A stretch of DNA of 64,000 nucleotides from Chryseobacterium sp. SSA4.19 (GTDB lineage Bacteria > Bacteroidota > Bacteroidia > Flavobacteriales > Weeksellaceae): NCBI RefSeq assembly GCF_022601875.1, contig NZ_JAKVIP010000022.1, positions 1 to 64,000 on the forward strand, read 5' to 3'. Each line of letters begins with the position of its first letter. Within the stretch, counting starts at the first letter, position 1. A program made the translations under genes and the position numbers. A model generated the notes under the pieces. It did no database searches. It saw only the letters and a list, made by a program, of their open reading frames with translations, and was not told the DNA's origin. Positions 16,347-24,551 of this stretch are shown one piece after another.

Positions 16347-17471
16347 ATGATTTATATTCACATCCCGTTCTGCAAGCAGAAGTGCAGCTACTGTAATTTC
16401 CATTTCTCAACCTCTTTAAACTTTAAAGACGAGATGATTGCTGCGATGAAGAAGGAAATTTTCTTACGAAAAGATGAGTTGCGGAACAAAAACGTACAGT
16501 CATTGTATTTTGGCGGCGGAACTCCTTCGATTCTTTCTGCTGATGAAATCAAATCTTTGATCGATGAGGTTCTGAAATATTTCAGTTTTAATAATGATAT
16601 CGAGATTACGCTTGAAGCCAATCCGGATGATTTAGATAAAAGCTTTTTGAAAGGATTATCAAATTCACCAATCAATCGCCTGTCCATCGGAACACAGAGT
16701 TTTTTTGAGCAAGATTTAAAATTGATGAATCGCGCACACACCGCAAATGAAGCTGAAGATTCCATTAAAAGATCCCAGGATTTTGGTTTTGAAAATTTAA
16801 GTATCGATTTAATCTATGGTTCCCCGACTTCCAATCTGGAAATCTGGAAACAAAATTTAAATAAAGCCATTGCGCTCGAAGTTCCGCATATTTCTTCTTA
16901 CGCACTAACAGTAGAACCCAAAACGGCTCTGGAAAACTGGATTTCAAAAGGAAAAATAAAGAGTCCGAAAGAAGAGGAACAGAATAAGGAGTTTTATTAT
17001 CTTTCAGATTTTCTTAAAGATAAGGGGTTTGAGCATTATGAAGTTTCCAATTTTGCAAAGACGGGCTTTTATTCAAAACATAATTCTGCCTATTGGAAGT
17101 ATAAGGAATATTTAGGAATCGGCCCGTCTGCACATTCTTATAACGGCTTCGATAAAAGAAGCTGGAATATAGCCAATAATCAGCAGTATATTAAAAAGCT
17201 AAACTCAAATCTCTTGGCGAAGGAAGAGGAAATTCTTTCCTTAGAAGATCAGTTTAATGAAATGATCATGATCGGTTTAAGGACAATATGGGGCGTAGAT
17301 CTCGAAAGTCTGAAAGAAAAATTTAATGACGGGTTTCTTGAGCATTTTCAAACTGAAATTAAATTAAAGCTGGAAGAAGGGATTCTGGTTATAGAAAACC
17401 ATCATCTGAAAATTCCGGAGCGACATTGGTTTATGGCAGACGGAATTGCTTCGGATCTGTTTATCGTTTAA
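16347..17471 (+). CDS. hemW: Radical SAM heme chaperone HemW
   Basis: A 374-aa radical SAM protein. The iron-sulfur cysteines CKQKCSYC are at residues 9, 13 and 16 (CxxxCxxC), followed by YFGGGTPS, EANPDDL, SIGTQSF and the HemW C-terminal domain. HemW inserts heme into respiratory proteins; older annotations call it oxygen-independent coproporphyrinogen oxidase. The start at ATG 16347 gives the conserved MIYIHIPFCKQ; the open frame continues upstream to a TTG but only through the terminator hairpin. Expression therefore depends on readthrough or an upstream promoter. Confidence 0.93.
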   Translation: MIYIHIPFCKQKCSYCNFHFSTSLNFKDEMIAAMKKEIFLRKDELRNKNVQSLYFGGGTPSILSADEIKSLIDEVLKYFSFNNDIEITLEANPDDLDKSFLKGLSNSPINRLSIGTQSFFEQDLKLMNRAHTANEAEDSIKRSQDFGFENLSIDLIYGSPTSNLEIWKQNLNKAIALEVPHISSYALTVEPKTALENWISKGKIKSPKEEEQNKEFYYLSDFLKDKGFEHYEVSNFAKTGFYSKHNSAYWKYKEYLGIGPSAHSYNGFDKRSWNIANNQQYIKKLNSNLLAKEEEILSLEDQFNEMIMIGLRTIWGVDLESLKEKFNDGFLEHFQTEIKLKLEEGILVIENHHLKIPERHWFMADGIASDLFIV

Positions 17472-17508
17472 ATTTATGACGGTTAATATTTGCACTGTAA
17501 AATTCCTT

Positions 17509-17516
17509 ATTTTTGT
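17509..17516 (+). promoter_or_regulatory. Promoter -7 box of murI
   Basis: TATTTTTG at 17509-17516 fits TAnnTTTG and lies 19 bases before the TTG start codon of murI, supporting that start. Confidence 0.5.
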
Positions 17517-17535
17517 ATAAAATTTCAACTTCACT

Positions 17536-18366
17536 TTGAAAACTAAGAAACAGGACTATTCACACCTTTCACCTAAGCAACCCATTGGGATTTTTGACAG
17601 TGGAGTAGGAGGCTTAACCGTGGCTAAAGAAATCAAAAGGCTTCTTCCTCATGAAGACCTCATTTATTTCGGTGATACCAAGCATCTTCCGTACGGGGAA
17701 AAATCGAAAGAAGCCATTATCGAATATTCTACAAAAATCACCAACTTTTTACTGAGCCAGAACTGCAAAGCGATTGTTATTGCCTGCAATACTGCGACAG
17801 CGAATGCCTTAAATGAAGTCATGGAATCCGTTGCGGGGAAAGTTCCGGTGATCGACGTGATCAATCCGGTGGCAGAAAAGGTTTCCTATGAAATTCATAA
17901 TAACGTCGGAGTGATTGCTACCAAGGCCACTGTGAATTCAGGACTCTATAAAAAAAGCATCAGGAAACATAACAAATGGATCCGGGTAGATGAACTGGCG
18001 ACTCCGCTATTGGTTCCTGCTATTGAAGAAGGTTTTAAAAACCATCCGATAACCCATGCGATTATTTATAATTATCTCAGCAACAGTAAATTAAAAAACA
18101 TAGAAACCCTGATTTTGGGTTGTACCCATTATCCTTTACTGATCGAAGAAATCAAGCAGTATTACGGCAACCGCGTACGGGTCATCGATTCCCCGAACAT
18201 TGTAGCAAATCATCTGCAGATTATCCTGGATAAGTACCATTTGCTGCAGACGGGAAATCCAAAGCCGAATTATCATTTCTATCTTTCGGATATAACAAAG
18301 AATTTTGAAAAAATCTCAAAGAAGTTCTTCGGGAAAACCATTGATCTTGAACTTAAAGTATTATAA
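17536..18366 (+). CDS. murI: Glutamate racemase
   Basis: A 276-aa enzyme that makes D-glutamate for peptidoglycan. Motifs: IGIFDSGVGGLTVAKEI, YFGDTKHLPYG, IACNTATANA with the first catalytic cysteine, and LILGCTHYPLL with the second (about residue 196). No ATG precedes the conserved GIFDSG strand in frame; the start is a TTG, placed well after a promoter box. Length is typical. A strong terminator follows, so the gene is monocistronic. Confidence 0.94.
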   Translation: MKTKKQDYSHLSPKQPIGIFDSGVGGLTVAKEIKRLLPHEDLIYFGDTKHLPYGEKSKEAIIEYSTKITNFLLSQNCKAIVIACNTATANALNEVMESVAGKVPVIDVINPVAEKVSYEIHNNVGVIATKATVNSGLYKKSIRKHNKWIRVDELATPLLVPAIEEGFKNHPITHAIIYNYLSNSKLKNIETLILGCTHYPLLIEEIKQYYGNRVRVIDSPNIVANHLQIILDKYHLLQTGNPKPNYHFYLSDITKNFEKISKKFFGKTIDLELKVL

Positions 18367-18370
18367 ATTT

Positions 18371-18406
18371 AAAAGCTGTTTCAGATTCTACGAAACAGCT
18401 TTTTTA
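18371..18406 (+). terminator. Terminator of murI
   Basis: AAAGCTGTTTC pairs with GAAACAGCTTT around an 8-9-base loop, followed by T residues, beginning five bases after the murI stop. Confidence 0.88.
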
Positions 18407-18487
18407 GTATTTAAGGTTCTCCGATAACCCTGCTTCTTATTTTTCGTGAAATAACAAAGTGAGGTATCGGTATTCTTCAGAATTAAA

Positions 18488-18516
18488 AAAATAATCATGG
18501 ATTTTTCCTGATTATT
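18488..18516 (-). terminator. Terminator overlapping the rsmD stop codon
   Basis: On the minus strand AATAATCA (18509-18516) pairs with TGATTATT (18490-18497), with an inner GGA/TCC stem and a 4-base loop, followed by T. The hairpin includes the rsmD stop codon (18512-18514). Confidence 0.75.
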
Positions 18517-19090
18517 CTGTTATTTCGCCAGTGCTTTCTTGATTAGGTTTAAAAAAGCTGAAGCTGACGTTCCCGTACTTTCTGGTATCGATGAGGTTGG
18601 GATGGTCTAATTTCATTCGGCTCTGATGTTCGATCACCAATATCCCGTTTTCTTTGAGATACTTGTTATTCAGCACCAAAGAAAGTATTTCCTGATACTT
18701 TTTTTCTTCCATCTCAAACGGAGCATCGGAAAATACGATTTCAAATGATTTTTTATTCCTGAATTTTTTGAGCCAGTCAAAAACATCTCCTCTCTGGACG
18801 CTTACCTGCAGACTGAATCCAAGCTCAGAAGCTGTTGAATTTAAGAATGACGTATGTTTCGGATTCATTTCAACGGAAGTAATATCCTGTGTACCTCTGG
18901 AAGCAAATTCAAAAGTAATCGATCCGATTCCTGCAAAAAGATCCAGTACAGAAACCGACTGCATGTCATACGTATTCTCCAGAATACTGAAAAGGGCTTC
19001 TTTGGCAAAATCCGTCGTAGGCCTTACATCAAAATTTTTAGGAGCGGCTATTTTCTTGGCTTTCCATTTGCCTGAAATGATTCTGTACAT
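18512..19090 (-). CDS. rsmD: RsmD-family 16S rRNA (guanine-N2)-methyltransferase
   Basis: A 192-aa SAM-dependent methyltransferase whose family methylates G966 of 16S rRNA. The N-terminus MYRIISGKWKAKKIAAP, then VRPTTDFAKEALFSIL, is the RsmD signature. LDLFAGIGSITFEFASRG is the SAM-binding motif I. The catalytic motif, normally (D/N)PP(Y/F), reads SDAPF here (within EIVFSDAPFEMEEKK), so the first proline is replaced by alanine. Separated by 71 bases from the upstream DUF3822 gene on the same strand. Confidence 0.92.
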   Translation of the reverse strand: MYRIISGKWKAKKIAAPKNFDVRPTTDFAKEALFSILENTYDMQSVSVLDLFAGIGSITFEFASRGTQDITSVEMNPKHTSFLNSTASELGFSLQVSVQRGDVFDWLKKFRNKKSFEIVFSDAPFEMEEKKYQEILSLVLNNKYLKENGILVIEHQSRMKLDHPNLIDTRKYGNVSFSFFKPNQESTGEITE

Positions 19091-19161
19091 ATTTGTTAGG
19101 TTTAATTAACCGGTAATGGATGGCATATAGGTTTTAAAAACCATGATCTGCAATCTATAAC
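19091..19161 (-). repeat. Inverted-repeat spacer between DUF3822 and rsmD
   Basis: GTTAGGTTTAATTAA near the left end is answered by TATAACCTAATTAAG at the right end, and the centre holds the palindrome GGTTTTAAAAACC. The whole spacer can fold back on itself. No T run follows, so it does not look like a simple terminator. Confidence 0.55.
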
Positions 19162-19878
19162 CTAATTAAGTATAAAATTTTTGGTGGGAACATTATCCGC
19201 TACAATTTTTAGATTCTTTACGAATTTCTGCAGCTCTGAAATAAATGTTTCATTTTCAGTGGTTTCCCCATAGGTGAAAAAGTAGGTTTCATTAATCCCG
19301 AAACCGATTTTGCTTAAGGTAAACATAACAAAATACAGAAAATCAACATCGGAGCTGACGTCCAGGTTATTGTAAAGAATCACTTTCTTTTGGTCTATAG
19401 CAAAAAACTCACATTGGTTGTGATAAAGGTTGATATGAATCTCCTTATTGTTTTTAACGTTGATTGAATTTAAAAACTTCTCACCCGAAAAATTGAAATT
19501 CACCGGCAGAGCCAGGTCTTTGATCTTTTTATAAAAGTTTTTCGGAAAAGTATAATAAAACTGAACTTTGAATTTTTCATTAATCGAAAGCATCAGTTCC
19601 TCCTTTTCCTTATCTACCGGCGCATTGAAGGCAATAAGCTCAAATCCTGATTCATGCTGTGAAAATCCTTCAGGCATCAGGGTAAAATGATTCAATGCGG
19701 AAACCACATGAATTTCATCAAACCTTTGCCTGATCAGCACCTCATCAAGCTGGTCTCCGATATAATTTTCCGGAGAATCTTCGTCTACGAAATAAGATTT
19801 TTCCTCCAAAATGCTTTTGTTCTTTGCAATCTGGTAGATCAGCCCGTCTTTGGTAAAAAGTAAATTAAGTACGTTCAT
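19162..19878 (-). CDS. DUF3822 family protein
   Basis: A 238-aa soluble protein of the Bacteroidota-specific DUF3822 family, which has an actin-like fold in known structures. Recognised by its start LLFTKDGLIYQIAKN, the EVLIRQRFDEIHVVSALNHF stretch and the central KIHINLYHNQCEFFAID-like region. It usually sits next to rsmD in Bacteroidota, as here, so a shared function is suspected but unproven. No signal peptide or membrane helix. Confidence 0.8.
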   Translation of the reverse strand: MNVLNLLFTKDGLIYQIAKNKSILEEKSYFVDEDSPENYIGDQLDEVLIRQRFDEIHVVSALNHFTLMPEGFSQHESGFELIAFNAPVDKEKEELMLSINEKFKVQFYYTFPKNFYKKIKDLALPVNFNFSGEKFLNSINVKNNKEIHINLYHNQCEFFAIDQKKVILYNNLDVSSDVDFLYFVMFTLSKIGFGINETYFFTYGETTENETFISELQKFVKNLKIVADNVPTKNFILN

Positions 19879-19897
19879 ATTCCTAATTCCTGCAAAT

Positions 19898-20392
19898 TTA
19901 GTGAAATTCTACCATTACTGCACCTGATTGATGATGAAGTATTTCCTTATTATAAAAATCAAGATTCGTCTGGCTTTCCAATACGTCCCACACCATCTTT
20001 TGTAAAATACCGTCCCCGATACCGTGAACAATTTCCAGTTTCTTCAGATGGTTTTTGCGGCAGAAACTCAGCGTTTCCAATAATCTTTCCTTTTGAATAA
20101 ACAGTCGTTCAAAACTGTCGTAGTCATGCGGGTTTTTAACCAGACTCGGAAAATGAAGGTCCAATACCATAGGATTCTTCTGATGTTTCTTAGAAATATT
20201 TTTTCTCGGTTCCGGTTTTTTTATCACGCTGATGTTTTCATAAAAGCCGGTAATTTTGGGCACCAGCTTTTCTTTGGGATACTGGTGCGTAAAGCCGTAT
20301 TCATCTTTGAAAACCACGGTATTGCCGTGAACCGAAGCTATAACTCCGCTCAAGTCTTCATCTACTACAGAAACTGTATCGCCGATTTTCAT
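19898..20392 (-). CDS. Smr-domain protein
   Basis: A 164-aa protein. An N-terminal beta-rich part (KIGDTVSVVDEDLSGVIASV) resembles the KOW-like or DUF2027 module seen in Bacteroidota Smr proteins, and the C-terminal Smr domain has VLDLHFPSL and the nuclease-type signature HGIGDGIL (usual form HGKGxGxL). Smr domains bind or cut nucleic acids; MutS2 carries the same domain. The frame starts three codons earlier (20401), but MKIGDTVS is the likelier start. It precedes the DUF3822 gene by 20 bases on the same strand. Confidence 0.85.
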   Translation of the reverse strand: MKIGDTVSVVDEDLSGVIASVHGNTVVFKDEYGFTHQYPKEKLVPKITGFYENISVIKKPEPRKNISKKHQKNPMVLDLHFPSLVKNPHDYDSFERLFIQKERLLETLSFCRKNHLKKLEIVHGIGDGILQKMVWDVLESQTNLDFYNKEILHHQSGAVMVEFH

Positions 20393-20410
20393 ATTTATCA
20401 ATTCATTTTT

Positions 20411-20500
20411 AGAAGCTGTTTCCCGCTATACACTTTTACTCCTCGCTCCCTTTCATTTCCTGCTGCCTGCTGCGGGGTAACCGTTGCTATCGGGGCTAAG
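20411..20500 (+). repeat. Dispersed repeat, copy 2
   Basis: The segment starts AGAAGCTGTTTCCCGCTAT and ends GGGGTAACCGTTGCTATCGG followed by GGCTAA. Its ends match those of the inverted copy at 546-654; the middle (ACACTTTTACTCC onward) does not. It lies just upstream of the Smr gene, in a gene-poor spacer. Confidence 0.6.
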
Positions 20501-20719
20501 ATTTAGTCATCAAATTCAAAACTGAACAAAGCTCAGCATTACATCAGCAGTTACACTTATTATCTTCCGCAAAGCCGGATATTCCACTATTAAAGATACT
20601 GTCTCTCACTTTATGTATTGCCTTCCAGTTTGAACTATGCGTGATATCCAGTGATAAATTATTTTGCGAAATACATTCAAACAGGCTTTTATAAACGAAA
20701 ATAATTGTGTTTATTTATA
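20501..20719 (-). other. Spacer with an unstarted open frame, possible gene remnant
   Basis: Between the phosphoesterase and Smr genes, a minus-strand frame is open from about 20713 to a TGA at 20544-20546. It reads VYKSLFECISQNNLSLDITH, then SSNWKAIHKVRDSIFNSG and ISGFAEDNKCNC. It has no ATG, GTG or TTG at a sensible place and no recognised family. It may be the 3' end of a decayed gene. Confidence 0.3.
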
Positions 20720-21214
20720 TTATTTCGGACCCAGCTCGATCACTTCCAGATCCTTGATTTCCGTATCATCAATCACAAAACGCATCATGGTCCTCGTTTT
20801 GTGCCATCCCTGTTTTCCACAGGCTCCCGGATTTAGGTGCAGCAGATTGTTTTTCTGGTCAAACATCACTTTAAGAATATGGGAATGCCCGGAAATAAAT
20901 AATTTCGGAGCTTTCTCACTAATTTTTTCTTTAGTAAGCGGGCTGTATTTCCCGGGATACCCTCCGATATGGATCATCAAAACCTCAACGTTCTCACAGA
21001 AAAACCGGTTCACTTCCGGAAATTCAGACCGTATTTTTGCATTGTCAATATTGCCGTAAACCCCTTTTAACGGTTTAACTTTTTCAAGCTGTTCAATAAT
21101 CTCAAAGCTTCCGAAATCTCCGCCATGCCATATTTCATCAGCCTGGCCGGCATATTCTAAAATTCGGTCATCCATATAAGAATGGGAGTCTGAAAGCAAG
21201 AGGATTTTAGTCAT
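20720..21214 (-). CDS. YfcE/MJ0936-type metallophosphoesterase
   Basis: A 164-aa calcineurin-like phosphodiesterase. The five metal-site motifs are visible: LLSDSHSYMDD, HGGDFG, VYGNIDN, ISGHSHIL and HLNPGACG. Small members such as YfcE and MJ0936 cleave phosphodiesters; the cellular substrate is unknown. No signal peptide, so cytosolic. A minus-strand TATATTTGC box lies at 21233-21241. Confidence 0.93.
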   Translation of the reverse strand: MTKILLLSDSHSYMDDRILEYAGQADEIWHGGDFGSFEIIEQLEKVKPLKGVYGNIDNAKIRSEFPEVNRFFCENVEVLMIHIGGYPGKYSPLTKEKISEKAPKLFISGHSHILKVMFDQKNNLLHLNPGACGKQGWHKTRTMMRFVIDDTEIKDLEVIELGPK

Positions 21215-21232
21215 TAAAATTTTTTTTGCTTT

Positions 21233-21277
21233 GCAAATATAAACAAGCTTTATTAAATAGGTTATTTATTACATTTG
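21233..21277. promoter_or_regulatory. Divergent promoter boxes for the phosphoesterase (-) and serine hydrolase (+)
   Basis: Minus strand: TATATTTGC at 21233-21241, 19 bases before the phosphoesterase start. Plus strand: TACATTTG at 21270-21277, 16 bases before the serine hydrolase start. Both match TAnnTTTG. Confidence 0.55.
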
Positions 21278-21292
21278 GGGAAAATTTAAAAA

Positions 21293-22837
21293 ATGAAGCA
21301 GAAACTTTCTTTTTTTCTTTTCCTGATCGCTGTCGGTATTTTCAATGCACAGGTTGAAGAGAAAAAATTGGATGAATTAATCCAGAATACGTTAAATACT
21401 TTTGATGTTCCCGGTATGTCCGTAGGAGTGATCAAAGACGGAAAGATAATCTATTCAAAAGGTTTTGGCGTACGTTCCCTCGCCACAAAGCAACCGATGG
21501 ACGATAACACTTTAGTGGGAATAGCTTCCAACTCCAAAGGTTTTACCTGTACGGCATTAGCCATTCTTGCAGATGAAGGCAAATTAAACTGGGACGACAG
21601 GGTTTCAAAATACATCCCGGAATTTCAGATGTTTGATCCTTATGTTTCCCAGAATGTAACCATTAAAGATTTGGTAACGCACCGTGCCGGACTGGGGCTT
21701 GGTCAGGGAGACCTGATGTTTTTTCCGGAAGGCGGTAATTTAACTGTGAATGATATTGTACACAACGTCCGCTATCTAAAACCTGAAAATCCTTTCAGAA
21801 CAACACTGGATTATAATAACATCATGTTCATCGTTGCCGGTGAAGTGATTCACAGGGTTTCCGGACAAAACTGGGCAGAATTTATCGAACAGAGAATTAT
21901 GAAACCTGTGGGAATGACCTCCAGCTTCGGGAGCTATAACAGGGCAAAAGCGGTAGCGAATAAAATCGATGCCCACGCTCCGGTAAACGGAAAAGCGATT
22001 GCGGTTCCCCACGACTGGAATGAAACCGCAAATGCAGCGGGAGGGATCATGAGCAATATTAAGGATATGACCCTTTGGGCAGAATGCTTAATCAATAATT
22101 TCACGACCAGAGACGGCAAAAAATTAGTTTCGGATAAAAATGTGCAGCAGTTGTGGAATCTCCAGATTCCAGGTGGAGTAGCTGCAAAAAATCCTTACGA
22201 TACAAGTTTCTACGGATATGGAATGGGCTGGTTCTTAAGTGATGTGAAAGGACATAAGCAGGTTCAGCATACAGGAGGTCTGATCGGAACCGTTACACAG
22301 TTTACCCTGATTCCTGATATGAAACTAGGAATTGTAGTGTTAACCAATCAGCAGTCAGGAGCTGCTTTCAACACCATAACAAATACCGTAAAAGATTCCT
22401 ATCTGGGAATTGCAGACAGAAACTGGCTGAAGACATATGGTGAAAGGATGAAGAAAAATGACGAATATTTCGAAAAGCAGAAAAAAGAAGCTTTTGCGAA
22501 ATCAGAAGCTTTTAGAAAAGATAAAAACCTTCAGCCGAAAGCAGAGCAGTTTGTGGGAATTTACCATGATGAATGGTTTGGAGATGTTGAAATTGCTTCC
22601 CAGGGAAATACATACAGAATTTCCTGCAAAAATTCTCCAAGATTAAAAGGGGAACTGTTGCCTTTTTCCAATAATTCTTTTATTATCAAGTGGGACGACA
22701 GAAGCTATGATGCGGATGCCTATCTAATCTTTGAATATGATGAAACCGGAAAGGCACAGGCTGCGAGGTTAAAACCTATTTCCGATGTTACGGATTTCAG
22801 TTTTGATTTTGATGATCTGGATTTAAAAAGAAAATAA
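21293..22837 (+). CDS. Class C beta-lactamase-family serine hydrolase (DUF3471 C-terminus)
   Basis: A 514-aa exported protein with signal peptide MKQKLSFFLFLIAVGIFNAQ. The serine hydrolase domain (about residues 25-375) has the SxxK motif SNSK at 79-82 (nucleophile Ser79), the tyrosine motif YNN in LDYNNIMF, and the HTGG motif in QVQHTGGLIG. A C-terminal domain of the DUF3471 type spans about 400-510. Such proteins are usually D-amino-acid or ester hydrolases rather than true beta-lactamases; resistance should not be inferred. Monocistronic, with promoter box and terminator. Confidence 0.9.
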   Translation: MKQKLSFFLFLIAVGIFNAQVEEKKLDELIQNTLNTFDVPGMSVGVIKDGKIIYSKGFGVRSLATKQPMDDNTLVGIASNSKGFTCTALAILADEGKLNWDDRVSKYIPEFQMFDPYVSQNVTIKDLVTHRAGLGLGQGDLMFFPEGGNLTVNDIVHNVRYLKPENPFRTTLDYNNIMFIVAGEVIHRVSGQNWAEFIEQRIMKPVGMTSSFGSYNRAKAVANKIDAHAPVNGKAIAVPHDWNETANAAGGIMSNIKDMTLWAECLINNFTTRDGKKLVSDKNVQQLWNLQIPGGVAAKNPYDTSFYGYGMGWFLSDVKGHKQVQHTGGLIGTVTQFTLIPDMKLGIVVLTNQQSGAAFNTITNTVKDSYLGIADRNWLKTYGERMKKNDEYFEKQKKEAFAKSEAFRKDKNLQPKAEQFVGIYHDEWFGDVEIASQGNTYRISCKNSPRLKGELLPFSNNSFIIKWDDRSYDADAYLIFEYDETGKAQAARLKPISDVTDFSFDFDDLDLKRK

Positions 22838-22850
22838 ATATATACTGAAT

Positions 22851-22882
22851 AAAGCTTCAACTTTTGTTGGAGCTTTTATTTT
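22851..22882 (+). terminator. Terminator of the serine hydrolase gene
   Basis: AAGCTTCAAC (22852-22861) pairs with GTTGGAGCTT (22866-22875), loop TTTT, followed by a T-rich run. Confidence 0.85.
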
Positions 22883-22895
22883 AATAGGGAGGAAT

Positions 22896-23372
22896 CTAAA
22901 TCTTTCCCGGTTCATAAAAGAACATCAGTTTTTTCTCCGCTCCGTCAAATTCAGACCATGATTGGCAATCAATTTCAAAGCCTGCTACACCACAGGTGGG
23001 GAAATGAAAAATATCTTCGGAAATGGAATTGGCGAAATTGGAAATCCCGTTATTGTGAGAAAAAAATGCAACTGAGTGATGGCTGTCATCAAGATCATAA
23101 ATCACCGATTCAAAATTGCGTTCCGAAGGATTGTAAAGTTTCTCATTCGTGGTCATGCTGATCTGGTAAGACTGGTTAAAAATTTCACAGGTCGTCAGAG
23201 CACGGACGGCAGGGCTTGATACGAAATAATCGATTGCCACATTGTTGCCTTTCATGAATTCAGACATATGCTTTGCTTCTTTTAATCCCTTGTCTGCCAG
23301 TGGTCTGTCGAAATCTTCCGTTTCTTCAGGCCAGTCACTTTTTGCATGTCTTACGAGAATGAGTTTCTTCAT
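22896..23372 (-). CDS. SixA-type histidine phosphatase
   Basis: A 158-aa protein of the histidine phosphatase (phosphoglycerate mutase-like) branch 2. The catalytic motif LVRHAKSDW starts at residue 5, and YFVSSPAVRALTT and VAFFSHNNGISNFAN supply the second arginine and histidine. SixA removes phosphate from phosphohistidine in relay proteins in E. coli; the target here is unknown. No signal peptide. Divergent from ruvX by 113 bases. Confidence 0.88.
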   Translation of the reverse strand: MKKLILVRHAKSDWPEETEDFDRPLADKGLKEAKHMSEFMKGNNVAIDYFVSSPAVRALTTCEIFNQSYQISMTTNEKLYNPSERNFESVIYDLDDSHHSVAFFSHNNGISNFANSISEDIFHFPTCGVAGFEIDCQSWSEFDGAEKKLMFFYEPGKI

Positions 23373-23470
23373 GTTTTGTTTTTTGGAAAATTAAAATTAT
23401 AAAAAAATTCGCGTAATAAAACATGATTTAGAAAAAAAACTGTGTTTGGAATAAAATCATTAAAATTTAC

Positions 23471-23479
23471 TAAATTTGC
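23471..23479 (+). promoter_or_regulatory. Promoter -7 box of the ruvX-def operon
   Basis: TAAATTTGC at 23471-23479 fits TAnnTTTG, with a TTTG 22 bases upstream that could be the -33 element. It ends seven bases before the ruvX ATG, implying a near-leaderless transcript. Confidence 0.55.
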
Positions 23480-23485
23480 AAACCT

Positions 23486-23902
23486 ATGGGACAGATTCTT
23501 GCAATAGACTATGGAAAGGCGCGTTGTGGCATTGCTGCAACAGATGATATGCGGATTATTGCCAGCGGGCTGGATACCGTTCAGACACCGGACCTGATTG
23601 AATTTTTTAAAAAATATTTCAGTCAAAACCCTGTAGATGAAGTGGTGGTCGGACTTCCTGTAGACCTGAAGGGAAATGTTTCAGAAGTAGAAACGGATAT
23701 TCTACAGTTTATTTCGGTTTTTCAGAAAGAATTTCCGGCTGTTGCAGTTCACCGCTTCGACGAAAGATTTACGTCTAAAATGGCTTCGTTTTTTATTTCC
23801 CAAAGTGGGAAAAGCAAAAAGCAAAGGCAGGAAAAAGGACTGATAGATAAAGTAAGCGCAACCATCATATTGCAGAATTTTTTAGAACAAAGAACAAGAT
23901 GA
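23486..23902 (+). CDS. ruvX: Holliday junction resolvase RuvX (YqgF)
   Basis: A 138-aa RNase H-fold protein of the YqgF family. ILAIDYGKARCGIAATD holds the first catalytic aspartate, EVVVGLPVDLKGNVSE the central strand, and RFDERFTSKMA the conserved YqgF segment. The family acts in 16S rRNA 5'-end processing in E. coli and has been proposed as a resolvase. Overlaps def by four bases (ATGA). Confidence 0.93.
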   Translation: MGQILAIDYGKARCGIAATDDMRIIASGLDTVQTPDLIEFFKKYFSQNPVDEVVVGLPVDLKGNVSEVETDILQFISVFQKEFPAVAVHRFDERFTSKMASFFISQSGKSKKQRQEKGLIDKVSATIILQNFLEQRTR

Positions 23903-24471
23903 TTTTACCGATAAGGGCCTTTGGGGATCCAGTTTTAAGAAAAGTAGCCAAGGATATTGAGAAAGACTATCCGGAGCTGCAGAATTTGATTGATAACATG
24001 TTCGAAACGATGTACAGTGCAAATGGTATAGGCCTTGCCGCACCGCAGATCGGTTTGGATATCCGCCTGTTTGTCATTGATGTTTCTCCTCTTGCGGAAG
24101 ATGAAGACTATGACGATATTAAGGATGAACTCGCAGAATTCAAAAAAGTATTCATTAACGCCAGAATTCTTGAAGAGTCGGGGGAAGAATGGAAATTCAA
24201 TGAAGGATGCCTTTCCATTCCGGATGTGAGAGAAGATGTAAAAAGGAAGGACACCATCGTTATTGAATACCATGACGAAAATTTTGTAAAACATACAGAA
24301 ACTTTTTCCGATATTAGAGCCCGCGTAATTCAGCATGAATATGATCATATTGAAGGGATTCTTTTTACCGATCATTTAAGTGCATTAAAAAAGAAGCTGG
24401 TTAAAGGAAAACTTACCAAGATCAGCCAGGGAGACGTAAGCATCGGTTACAAAATGAGGTTTCCCAAATAA
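23899..24471 (+). CDS. def: Peptide deformylase
   Basis: A 190-aa metalloenzyme that removes the formyl group from nascent proteins. All three family motifs are present: GIGLAAPQIG, EGCLSIPD (metal cysteine) and QHEYDHIEG (the HExxH metal site). A longer acidic insert (EDEDYDDIKDELAEF) after the second strand is usual in Bacteroidota. Its ATG overlaps the ruvX stop, so translation is coupled. Confidence 0.96.
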   Translation: MILPIRAFGDPVLRKVAKDIEKDYPELQNLIDNMFETMYSANGIGLAAPQIGLDIRLFVIDVSPLAEDEDYDDIKDELAEFKKVFINARILEESGEEWKFNEGCLSIPDVREDVKRKDTIVIEYHDENFVKHTETFSDIRARVIQHEYDHIEGILFTDHLSALKKKLVKGKLTKISQGDVSIGYKMRFPK

Positions 24472-24551
24472 AAAAAATAATAAGGATAAAACAATAATAA
24501 TAAACCGCAAAAAGCCCAAAGCTGATTGCAGAATTTACAAAAAATAAAATT

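Noticed and set aside
21293..22837. Beta-lactamase resistance gene
   Set aside because: The SxxK family is broad and the DUF3471-type C-terminus points to a peptidase or esterase; nothing shows antibiotic hydrolysis.
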